From positions 32,385 through 96,384 of the forward strand of contig PLXC01000148.1 of NCBI GenBank assembly GCA_003151275.1: a stretch of DNA of 64,000 nt, read 5' to 3'. The position numbers were made by a program, and so were the translations under genes. This stretch comes from Candidatus Melainabacteria bacterium (GTDB taxonomy: Bacteria; Cyanobacteriota; Vampirovibrionia; Obscuribacterales; Obscuribacteraceae). Under the pieces are notes generated by a model. That model worked only from the letters and a program-made list of their open reading frames with translations, had not been told where the DNA came from and did no database searches. Shown piece by piece: positions 25,557-33,419 of the stretch (positions are counted from its first letter, which is position 1; each line of letters opens with the position of its first letter).

Positions 25557-27209
25557 ATGGCAAAAGCACAGGCCGTAGCACCTCCGAAAGGCTGGATCCA
25601 AGCTGGTAGCAATCCAAAAGATTATGAGATGAGCTGCTCTGAAACCGTACAACACAGCGGCAGTCGCTGTGCGCAAATACTCTCTAAGTCTGAGAAAATT
25701 GACGGATTTGGGACGTTGATGCAGTGGATGGATGCCACCGAATATAGAGGCAAACATCTGAAGTTATCAGCGTACATCAAGTGCGAGGATGTCGTTGATT
25801 GGGCCGGATTGTGGATGAGTGTCGACGCCGGAAAAGAAATCGCCAGTTTCGACAATATGCAAGGTCGTCCTATCAAAGGCAAACAAGATTGGCGTTTATA
25901 CGAAGTCGTTCTGGATGTTCCTAAGTCGAGCACGGATATCTCGTTTGGGGTTCTTCTAAGTGGTACAGGCCATGTTTGGTTCGATGATTGTGAAATCTTA
26001 CCGGTTTCCAACGAAACTGCCACGACCGATCTTGACCGTTCATGCGGCATTCGATATCAAAACCCGCGACTGTCGAACCTGGATTTTTCAGAGGGTTCAC
26101 GCTCAGACAATTCAATTCCATCTCTTCAGTCAGCGCCAAAAGGATGGTTCCAGCAAATGTTTCCGCCTTCGTCTTATACGACTGGAATTGATTCCAAGAA
26201 ATCCGGAGACGAGGCTGCCTTTATACAAAATCTGGATGAGCAGACGAAGGAGACTGGTTGGGGTGCGCTACTGCAAGCGGTGGCAGCGGAACCTTACGCT
26301 GGTAAACGATTGAAACTATCCGGTGACTTAAAAACCATTGATGTGGACGGCTCTGCATCACTCTGGTTGGGAGCAGATTGCGGTCGCAAACTGGAAGTTT
26401 GTCACGACTACATGGAAGATCGAAAGACACATGGCACTAACGACTGGAAAAGATACGAGTGCGTGATTGATATACCCGCAGAAAGCGACAATATTAATTT
26501 TGGCGCTGTTCTTGAAGGAAAAGGAAAGGTGCTCCTTCGAAACGTTCAGGTGGAACTGGTATCGAATAAGGTGCCGACTACGGGGGCATTTGGTTCGCCG
26601 CCAAAACCAAAGGTTGCGATGAACCGACAGAAGAAGGAAAAATCTCTAAACCATTCTCCAACGAATCTCGATTTCGAACAGTCCTCGCATGAAACAGCTG
26701 ATGGACTTCCTGTAGGATGGATTAAGAGCGGCAATTCACCTGACCATTACAAAATGGTGGTAGATTCTACTACTTTGCTAGACGGTCACAAAACTGCGAT
26801 GGTCGAGGCGCTTAATGCTGAACATGGCTTCGGAACATTGATGCAAAATGTCGATCCGCTTTTCTGCAAAGGCAAACGCATGCGGATAAGTGCGCACATC
26901 AGAACAAAAGATGCGGGCTGGGCAGCCCTGTGGATGCGCATAGACGGCCCTGATGGAAAACATCTTGGTTTCGACAATATGCAGAAAAATCCAATCAAAG
27001 GAACGACAGACTGGAACCAGTACGAGTGTGTTTTAGATGTTCCGGATGAAAGCACCAATCTCGCATTTGGACTACTTTTGTCCGGACAAGGAAAAGCGTG
27101 GTTATCTAATGTCGCTGTCGATGAGGTTTCACAGGACGTTCCCACCACCGATCAAAAGGAAATATTAGATCGTTCTTCCAAGCCAAGGAATTTGAATTTC
27201 GAGGAGTAG
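25557..27209 (+). CDS. Three-repeat beta-domain protein
   Basis: The ATG at 25557 follows AGGAGC. The 550 residues consist of three tandem copies of a domain of about 150-180 residues. Each copy has PxGW near its start, then GFGTLMQ or GWGALLQ, a GKRLKLS-like strand, a W-A-x-LWM or SLWL block, KGxxDW/NDWxxYE, a VLDVP or VIDIP strand and FGxLLxGxGxxW/L. The pattern suggests a beta-sandwich binding domain. Linkers begin NLDF. The chain stops at SKPRNLNFEE, the first residues of a fourth linker. No signal peptide, so probably cytoplasmic. Ligand unknown. Confidence 0.82.
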   Translation: MAKAQAVAPPKGWIQAGSNPKDYEMSCSETVQHSGSRCAQILSKSEKIDGFGTLMQWMDATEYRGKHLKLSAYIKCEDVVDWAGLWMSVDAGKEIASFDNMQGRPIKGKQDWRLYEVVLDVPKSSTDISFGVLLSGTGHVWFDDCEILPVSNETATTDLDRSCGIRYQNPRLSNLDFSEGSRSDNSIPSLQSAPKGWFQQMFPPSSYTTGIDSKKSGDEAAFIQNLDEQTKETGWGALLQAVAAEPYAGKRLKLSGDLKTIDVDGSASLWLGADCGRKLEVCHDYMEDRKTHGTNDWKRYECVIDIPAESDNINFGAVLEGKGKVLLRNVQVELVSNKVPTTGAFGSPPKPKVAMNRQKKEKSLNHSPTNLDFEQSSHETADGLPVGWIKSGNSPDHYKMVVDSTTLLDGHKTAMVEALNAEHGFGTLMQNVDPLFCKGKRMRISAHIRTKDAGWAALWMRIDGPDGKHLGFDNMQKNPIKGTTDWNQYECVLDVPDESTNLAFGLLLSGQGKAWLSNVAVDEVSQDVPTTDQKEILDRSSKPRNLNFEE

Positions 27210-27610
27210 TTTTTGAATTTCGTCGTAAAAATTGGCAGGTTCCATGGCACAACACTGTCCGGGGTCTGCTTCTGGATAAAACACATGAACTTGTCCAAAA
27301 GAAAGCTCAAACATTTGCACCTGGCTAGGATTCTTATAGAGCAAATAACCGAGATCGGTGGCTGGGAAATGAGTTGTTGAGATAGTGAGCAGCATACGGG
27401 ACTCGGGAGGGGTGGCTATTATATATGGTTGCCCTGTCGTATATACATTCGGTAATTAGCAATAATTGATGCAATGACTGGATTCTTCAGACAGCTCCGC
27501 AGGCGGCTGGCAATAAGGTTTTTCACAATTCCGATTGCTAAAATTTAAGTAGATACCGAAACGTGCACTAGCTATGCTTTCCTGGGGACTGTCAAGAGCC
27601 TCTCGTATAT
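27210..27610. other. Intergenic region holding the hen1 remnant
   Basis: Apart from the hen1 fragment this stretch holds an 11-bp direct repeat TTTGAATTTCG (27191-27201 and 27212-27222) at the probable deletion border, and an AT-rich run near 27420-27470 that could contain a promoter. No other gene seen. Confidence 0.5.
27245..27395 (-). pseudogene. hen1: Truncated remnant of bacterial Hen1 (RNA 2'-O-methyltransferase), N-terminus only
   Basis: From the ATG at 27395 the minus strand reads MLLTISTTHFPATDLGYLL, then QMFELSFGQVHVFYPEA, which is the well-known N-terminus of bacterial Hen1, the partner of Pnkp in RNA repair. After about 51 residues the likeness stops and the frame runs on for 25 unlike residues to a stop at 27165, inside the end of the three-repeat gene. 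The methyltransferase domain and any pnkp gene are absent. It is a deletion remnant; the fragment is unlikely to be active. Confidence 0.75.
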
Positions 27611-28399
27611 ATGTCATTCAATCGCGTGGTGGGAATGAGAAAAACTAATTTGGTTCGTTTACAGACGGCTCGTCTGAAGGCTGAGGCATCAGGGACAGAC
27701 CCGAGCGAATTTGACGACATTTACAGCAATGTACGGCTGGCCGAAAGCAGCACCCTGGGTCTTGCTCGCGAAATTTTAGGCAACTATAAAGTGCGCGTCC
27801 AGAACGTGCGACGTGATTTCCTGCAGAACATCACAAGAGACTCTCTGAATTTTTTGGCTGGACAAAAGTTGCAAGACCGGCAAAGACTCAGCCTCGACGA
27901 AGTGATTGGGGAATCCATGAAGTCTGTCGTGGATGAAATATTCACAACTTTAGATCCGTATATTTCGGAATTCAACAAGGCCGTCGCCTGCACTCAGCTC
28001 TCAGTTTCTTGTACGAGTCCGGCATTGGTAAAAGAAGTTCTCAGTTTTGACAGTTTGCGCAGACCGGTGCATACGGTGTCGGCCTATCGCGCTCGCATCT
28101 CGACTTGCCGGTTATCCATTGTGGTGCGGGGACAACACAATAAAGTTGATTTCTTTGTCCTGCCAGTGGATCAAGTGATGGCTTTGACTCATGTGGAATC
28201 TCAGCATGTTCCTTTGATGACGTTCAGCGGCGAACACAATGGTGTTGGACTGATCGACTGGCAAGTTGAAGGAAAACCGCTTACTTCGGACCGTCTAGAG
28301 CGATATTGTTTGCATTTATTCGACCACTTGATCGAGCAAACTCGTGACGAAATCGCTGCTTATTCAAATTCTAATTATCTTCTTGCTGGTGCGGTTTAA
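27611..28399 (+). CDS. Hypothetical protein, 262 residues
   Basis: An open frame with normal composition and no signal peptide. The N-terminal half is helical and charged (ARLKAEASGTDPSEFDDIY..., RVQNVRRDFLQNITRDSL), the second half beta-rich (RISTCRLSIVVRGQHNKVDFFVLP, VGLIDWQVEGKPL). The ATG at 27611 lacks a good ribosome site; ATG 27635 is possible. It precedes the VIT-domain membrane protein gene by about 200 bp. I do not recognise the family. Confidence 0.65.
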   Translation: MSFNRVVGMRKTNLVRLQTARLKAEASGTDPSEFDDIYSNVRLAESSTLGLAREILGNYKVRVQNVRRDFLQNITRDSLNFLAGQKLQDRQRLSLDEVIGESMKSVVDEIFTTLDPYISEFNKAVACTQLSVSCTSPALVKEVLSFDSLRRPVHTVSAYRARISTCRLSIVVRGQHNKVDFFVLPVDQVMALTHVESQHVPLMTFSGEHNGVGLIDWQVEGKPLTSDRLERYCLHLFDHLIEQTRDEIAAYSNSNYLLAGAV

Positions 28400-28606
28400 G
28401 CTGAGGCAAGATCAGGGAAAACCCCATCGTTTCATTGACTGTGTTTACCTAAACTAGGGCTGCTCAACCACACGGTTGCGCAATTTACCAAACCTTCGCA
28501 AACGCGATACTACTAATGGTGCGCACTTCCTCGCGCACGGAAAAATGCGTCTTTGCTTTGTGCATTTGTACGAAGCACAGCTGCAGCTATTTATGGAGAA
28601 ATTACC

Positions 28607-31387
28607 ATGATCGATTTAGATGTAGAAAAGAATTCCGGGTCCGCTCAAGCGGTTGAAGATACACCGGTCGATAGGTGGGCTGAAGAGTTGAATCAGAGCC
28701 CCCAGCATTGCAGCCTTTGGGAAGGTTACAGGGCTATTTTAGTGATGATCTTTGGCGTTGTTTTGCCTTCATTGTTCCTAATAATATTCGCAGCTGCGTG
28801 CCACGAAAGAATTAGCATGTTGCTAATCAAACATCCGATTGAAACGCTTGTAGAAGCGTTCCTTGCCCTCAGTGTGCCAATAGGAAATCTCGCTGTCTGG
28901 TCTGCTATCTGCCGCAAAGATACGCGCTTTGCCATGAGACGCGGCTTGCAAAACGGTCTATCAATCGGCGGTTCTCTTCTCTTTTTCATCATCTCCGTTG
29001 CGGCTATTTGTACCGGTCGGGCTTCTATTTTCGTGGGCCCTCAGATGCACGCCTTCGCAGAAGGTTTCGTCGTGATCGCGCTCCTATTCTTAGCATCCAT
29101 GGGGGCTGGCATTTATCTCACCTTTCGATTGAGAGAGTTGCGTGAATTTAAAAGTGCTCAATTGAGAACTGTTGTCTACTCCTCGATCGGAGTTGTCCTG
29201 GCGTTGTTCGGTTTCATCGGATCGGAAACGAAGTCTATGTATATGCGCGTTGCAGAACATATGGCTTTCGCAGGTGCAACTCGCGAGGAACAGGTGCAAG
29301 GTCTGACAATGCTGCGCGGTCTGAATCCTGAACAGGATATGCGCTTGGAGTGCGCGGATCCACGGACTGTTGGCTTGCCTGGTCTGTTTATTCCGATCAA
29401 TAATTCTACGCAGCAACAACTTTATTTCGCGGCATTCGGAAAGCCATTTCGAGACGACCGCTCGGCTGACTTATCGGCATTCTCGAATGACTATCTGCAT
29501 CGGCATGTTGTCGGCGCCATGATTCCGGAATTGTCACTGGTTCGCTCCGGCATGGATGGGGCGGTTAATCCAGACTCGTTATCGTCGACTATAAGCTGGA
29601 CTTTCGTTTTCAAAAATACAGCTTATGAAGATAAAGAAGCTCGCGCTGAACTATCATTGCCACCAGGAGCGGTGATTTCAAACGTCACCGTCTGGCAAGA
29701 TGGACAGCCTGTAAATGCTTCCTTTGCAGCCAGTGGTAAAGCGCCGACTACAGGAAATTGGACTAATGTGGGTCACGGCACTCCGGCTGTGGTTTCTGAC
29801 TTGGGACGCGGGCGGACTTTATTGCATTGTTATCCAGTCAAAGCTCAAGACGAATTAAAAGTTCGATTGACAATGATCATGCCGTTGAAATTAGACTTGG
29901 CTAGTGAGGCTACCTTGGCTTTACCACGCTTTATCGATACGAATTTCTCGGTCAAGGGTGAACATCAAGTCAGATTGAGATCGCCTGAACGGTTGTCTTT
30001 GACTGGTTTGAAAGAGGCTCAATCTCCTACCAAAGAGAGGGTACTATCAGGAAACCTAAAGAATGAGGAACTGTCTGGTTTAGGACTTTCGGTTACCGCG
30101 ACGCGCAAGCCTACGTTTGGGCCGATTGCGGTCGCAGATCCTCACCAACCGAGCCGGTATATTCTGCAGACGATCAAGCAAATGCCGGTGAAACTGCCCA
30201 ACCATCTCATTGTTGTGCTCGATGGCTCTCAAAATGTGAAAACTGACCTTGCCGATATTAAAGAAGGTTTGTCCAACTTACCGGCTAATGTGACCAGTTC
30301 ATTAATAATCGCCACGGATGCCACTCCTAAGTTGCAAGAGTTGCAATCGCTGGCATCAGGCTTACCCTCGTTGGCTCAAAAAGATTTTGATGGAGGTCAA
30401 GACAATCTGCAGGCTGTCGTCAAAGCTGCAAGCACTGCGGGTGAAACAAAAAATGGTGCTGTGCTGTGGATTCATGGTCCACAACCGACGTTGAATAAAG
30501 AGCTTTATGTCATGGCTCCTTATACACAAACGCCCGCTTTCTATGAACTCTCCCTCGACAACAGCGTCACTGATGGCAATGAATTCTTTAAGAATCACCG
30601 CGAGATTGGACCATTTTCACCGGTGCCACGCAATGGTTCGATCAAGCATGATCTAAAGCGATTTGTTTCTAAGTGGCAGCCTGGTGGAATTGAGTATGTC
30701 GTCAAGCTTGAAGAGACGACCTCTGCGCCGAAGAGCACCACCGTTGGCTCCGCACAACAGGCTATCGAACTGGCTTGTCTAACAGCGAAGGAGCAATCTC
30801 AAACGTTAATCTCACAAGGCAATTATCACAAGGCAACCGAAATAGCGGTGCAAAATCGGCTTGTAACACCCGTTAGTTCGGCTGTTGTCTTGGGCGAAAG
30901 GGGCGAGCAGCAACAAGCGGCTGAAGGCTTTGTTCAACAGGGCGCTCTGGCTGGACTGCAACAGATGAGACAAGGCGCACAATACGAGAACAATAGCTCT
31001 TCCGAGGAATCATTCGATCCAAACTCTGCTGCTCCAAGTTTGAAAGGTGCCACAAATGGCACGATCGGATCACAAGGTGCAGATGCAACTTTTGTTACCG
31101 GTGTTAACACCGCTGGTACTGTGCGAGTCAACAACCTTGCTAATCTAGAAGCTCTTCTGAACATCCTCGCTAATGGATTTGAGATGTTTTGTATGGTCGC
31201 TGGATTGACGCTGATCGTCATGACTTTCGTGAACAGATCCTCTGCGGAAAAGTGGTTCGGGTTGCGTGGTATTTCTGCCCCTGTGATGGTTGCAATTGGA
31301 GCAGCAATCATCGTAGGTGGTATGTCGACGCCGGGAGTGATCAACTGGTTTGTCGCCTCTGCAAGAGACGCGAACCTGTTTTCTTAA
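28607..31387 (+). CDS. VIT-domain integral membrane protein
   Basis: The ATG at 28607 follows GGAGAAAT, giving 926 residues. Four or five membrane helices lie in about residues 25-210. A VIT-like domain follows (WTFVFKNTAYEDKEARAELSLPPGAVISNVTVW, here seen near residues 330-370), then a domain like von Willebrand A (HLIVVLDGSQNV) whose metal site looks incomplete (DGS where DxSxS is usual). Two further helices close the chain. This layout resembles the VIT/vWA membrane proteins near exosortase systems, but no sorting signal gene is seen here. A terminator follows. Confidence 0.78.
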   Translation: MIDLDVEKNSGSAQAVEDTPVDRWAEELNQSPQHCSLWEGYRAILVMIFGVVLPSLFLIIFAAACHERISMLLIKHPIETLVEAFLALSVPIGNLAVWSAICRKDTRFAMRRGLQNGLSIGGSLLFFIISVAAICTGRASIFVGPQMHAFAEGFVVIALLFLASMGAGIYLTFRLRELREFKSAQLRTVVYSSIGVVLALFGFIGSETKSMYMRVAEHMAFAGATREEQVQGLTMLRGLNPEQDMRLECADPRTVGLPGLFIPINNSTQQQLYFAAFGKPFRDDRSADLSAFSNDYLHRHVVGAMIPELSLVRSGMDGAVNPDSLSSTISWTFVFKNTAYEDKEARAELSLPPGAVISNVTVWQDGQPVNASFAASGKAPTTGNWTNVGHGTPAVVSDLGRGRTLLHCYPVKAQDELKVRLTMIMPLKLDLASEATLALPRFIDTNFSVKGEHQVRLRSPERLSLTGLKEAQSPTKERVLSGNLKNEELSGLGLSVTATRKPTFGPIAVADPHQPSRYILQTIKQMPVKLPNHLIVVLDGSQNVKTDLADIKEGLSNLPANVTSSLIIATDATPKLQELQSLASGLPSLAQKDFDGGQDNLQAVVKAASTAGETKNGAVLWIHGPQPTLNKELYVMAPYTQTPAFYELSLDNSVTDGNEFFKNHREIGPFSPVPRNGSIKHDLKRFVSKWQPGGIEYVVKLEETTSAPKSTTVGSAQQAIELACLTAKEQSQTLISQGNYHKATEIAVQNRLVTPVSSAVVLGERGEQQQAAEGFVQQGALAGLQQMRQGAQYENNSSSEESFDPNSAAPSLKGATNGTIGSQGADATFVTGVNTAGTVRVNNLANLEALLNILANGFEMFCMVAGLTLIVMTFVNRSSAEKWFGLRGISAPVMVAIGAAIIVGGMSTPGVINWFVASARDANLFS

Positions 31388-31409
31388 AGGTAAACCCTAG
31401 GGTGAGAAG

Positions 31410-31439
31410 AGAGCGCTCTGGACGGAGCGCTCTTTTTAT
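31410..31439 (+). terminator. Intrinsic terminator after the VIT-domain gene
   Basis: AGAGCGCTC and GAGCGCTCT form a 9-bp stem with a short loop, followed by TTTTTATTT, 22 bases after the stop codon. Confidence 0.85.
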
Positions 31440-31478
31440 TTCCGCTTAGCCACCAGTGTCAATTTGACTGATCAGGAT

Positions 31479-32429
31479 TTATTTTCGAAGCTTGCACTCG
31501 ACGACGCCAGTGCTGGTGTCACCTGCACCATAATAGAGATTTAGCATGTCGCCGTCTTTTGTCAGCCCTTCAACAAAGACAACGTTCGGCACTTGTCCTT
31601 CCACCTCCCACTTCTTTTCTGGGGCAAAGATAGGTGTTTCAGACCGTCGCAGAACTTTCGTCGGATCCGTTTTATCGAACAGAACCCAGCCGGTTCGATA
31701 AACAAGTTTGTCATCAGCGCCGTTGTAAATAAGGAGTATGCCGTCCTTAGTGAGGATGGGCGCTGGCCCCGGTTCGACGACCTTTGAGTCAAACATTCCA
31801 TCTCGCTTTGCCAGCACAGGAACTTTGGTTGCATCCTGCCAATGCTTTAAATCTGTTGAGCTGGCGATGCCCATTTGATCGGCACCATTTGCGGTGCCAA
31901 GATAGTACATCCAATATTTGCCGTTTACTTTCGTAGTTAAAATGGCGCCAGATTTGGTCCATTTTTCATTCCATGTGCCTTTATTGGCCGGCATGATAAT
32001 GCCCACTCTATCCCACTTTTTTAAGTCTTTAGAGGTGGCGAGGCATAGCTGAGCATCGGTTTTGTTGTAACCGGTGTAAGTCAAGTAATACAAATTATCG
32101 ATTTTGACGAGGCGCGGATCTTCAATTCCACCATCCTTCTCATAATCCGTTTCAGGCACCAGGACAGGTTCTTTACTTTGGACAAAATGCACGCCGTCTG
32201 TGCTTTCGGCATAACCGATTCTTGACGTGCCTTTCTTGTCTTGCGCTCGGTATAGGAGAACCGTCTTTTTGCCGAGCTTGACTGCGGTCGGGTTGTAAGC
32301 TGCTAAATCGTCGAAGAGATTTGCTCTTGGTGTGAGAATCGGTTCATCAGACAAGCGTTTCACTTCAGTCAGCGGCGATTGGATGACGGCGGCGCTTATG
32401 GCGATAGAAGCTAATTTCATAAAGTACAT
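31479..32429 (-). CDS. GH130-like glycoside phosphorylase/hydrolase
   Basis: The 316-residue protein is a five-bladed beta-propeller of the GH130 group: GGIEDPRLVKIDNLYYLTYTGY, WTKSGAIL, KVVEPGPAPILTKDGILLIYNGAD and NLYYGAGDTSTGV are typical blocks, with the acid residues in EDPRL and VEPGP. GH130 enzymes act on beta-mannosides, often with phosphate. A short hydrophobic N-terminus (MKLASIAISAAVIQS) may be a signal peptide. AGGAC precedes the ATG at 32429. A dispersed palindrome lies within it. Confidence 0.87.
   Translation of the reverse strand: MYFMKLASIAISAAVIQSPLTEVKRLSDEPILTPRANLFDDLAAYNPTAVKLGKKTVLLYRAQDKKGTSRIGYAESTDGVHFVQSKEPVLVPETDYEKDGGIEDPRLVKIDNLYYLTYTGYNKTDAQLCLATSKDLKKWDRVGIIMPANKGTWNEKWTKSGAILTTKVNGKYWMYYLGTANGADQMGIASSTDLKHWQDATKVPVLAKRDGMFDSKVVEPGPAPILTKDGILLIYNGADDKLVYRTGWVLFDKTDPTKVLRRSETPIFAPEKKWEVEGQVPNVVFVEGLTKDGDMLNLYYGAGDTSTGVVECKLRK
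31882..31897. repeat. Dispersed palindrome, exact arms (inside the GH130 gene)
   Basis: GCACCATTTGCGGTGC lies in the coding region and encodes part of LGTANGAD on the minus strand. Arms are exact. Confidence 0.75.
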
Positions 32430-32546
32430 ACTTGTCCTCGGCTAACTTGGAACCCATGAAGTTTAGCAGTCCCGTATATTCTTTGGACTTCTCGGGCGGG
32501 GCTCCGTGGCTGGACCATCTTGGAATTTAAGGATTTCCGAATTTGT

Positions 32547-32574
32547 TCGGGGCTCGGCAAAGCCCCGATTTTTT
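32547..32574 (+). terminator. Intrinsic terminator without an upstream plus-strand gene
   Basis: TCGGGGCT and AGCCCCGA form a perfect 8-bp stem with a six-base loop followed by six T's. No plus-strand gene lies upstream before the divergent GH130 start, so it ends a short non-coding transcript or acts as an attenuator for the dioxygenase gene. Confidence 0.75.
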
Positions 32575-32657
32575 CCACTCTGACGCGCGGATGAATTTGC
32601 GCACAGCAACCAAGACTTTTTCCTGTTTGCCTGTAGAATTTACTCTCTTAGATTTTT

Positions 32658-33404
32658 ATGCCAATTGCGCACGGTGAACCCATGACACAAGAATGCCTGC
32701 TGGACTTGACCAAAACGTTTACTGATGAAGGTTACTCATTAAGGAAAGGCGTTCTCAGCGAAGCGCAGTTGGATGATGTTGTCAGAGCGATTGACCACGC
32801 GAAGATTAGTGCCACCGTACGCAAGCGAGGGGCAGGGGTTTTCGCCATGCGGCATCTTCTCAAGGAAGTTACCGAGGTTCGCGAGCTGGCAGAATCCGCA
32901 ACGATTCTCAAAATGGTGAAAGAAATTCTGGGCGGGGCTGCCTTTCCCGTTCGTGCCGTTCTTTTGGACAACGATCCAGACGCACATTGGTATATGACAT
33001 GGCATCAGGACTTGCATATTGGAGTCAAGAAACGTTTGGAACTGCCAGGTTTCAGCACATGGTCAGTGAAGAACGGCATCTTGCACGTACAACCACCGGT
33101 TGAGTATTTGTCTAGAATGCTCACCGTCCGATTGCATTTAGATGATTGTTTGGCCAATGACGGCGCCCTGGAAGTTGTGCCGAGTTCGCACTATGCCGGG
33201 GTGCTTTCCAAAAAGCGAATAGACGACTTGGATGCGAAGGGTGCGCTCAACGTTTGTGCCGCCCATCGCGGAGACATACTCTTAATGCGACCACTGCTTG
33301 TGCACCGTTCATCGCCTTCTCTTAACGATGGACATCGTCGAATCATTCATATTGAGTATGCTTCAGAAAATTTGCCCGGTGGACTTGAGTGGGCGATCGC
33401 TTAA
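32658..33404 (+). CDS. PhyH-type Fe(II)/2-oxoglutarate dioxygenase
   Basis: The 248-residue protein has the PhyH iron motif HQD at 116-118 (WYMTWHQDLH), a distal His in RPLLVHRSSPS and an arginine in HRRIIHIEY for 2-oxoglutarate. ALEVVPSSHYAG is also typical. The enzyme hydroxylates an unknown small molecule. The ATG at 32658 lacks a clear ribosome site; ATG 32682 is possible. The gene ends with a GCGATCGC octamer and converges with clpA. A terminator-like hairpin lies in its leader. Confidence 0.88.
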   Translation: MPIAHGEPMTQECLLDLTKTFTDEGYSLRKGVLSEAQLDDVVRAIDHAKISATVRKRGAGVFAMRHLLKEVTEVRELAESATILKMVKEILGGAAFPVRAVLLDNDPDAHWYMTWHQDLHIGVKKRLELPGFSTWSVKNGILHVQPPVEYLSRMLTVRLHLDDCLANDGALEVVPSSHYAGVLSKKRIDDLDAKGALNVCAAHRGDILLMRPLLVHRSSPSLNDGHRRIIHIEYASENLPGGLEWAIA

Positions 33405-33419
33405 TCCTTTCCTATGTCG

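Noticed and set aside
28500..28525. ATACTACTAATGGTGC as a palindrome copy
   Set aside because: Too many differences in the left arm; counted only as a chance half-site.
33390..33402. HIP1 octamer GCGATCGC as evidence of HIP1-rich cyanobacterial DNA
   Set aside because: Only one copy was noticed in 64 kb, about what chance gives, so it does not indicate HIP1 enrichment.
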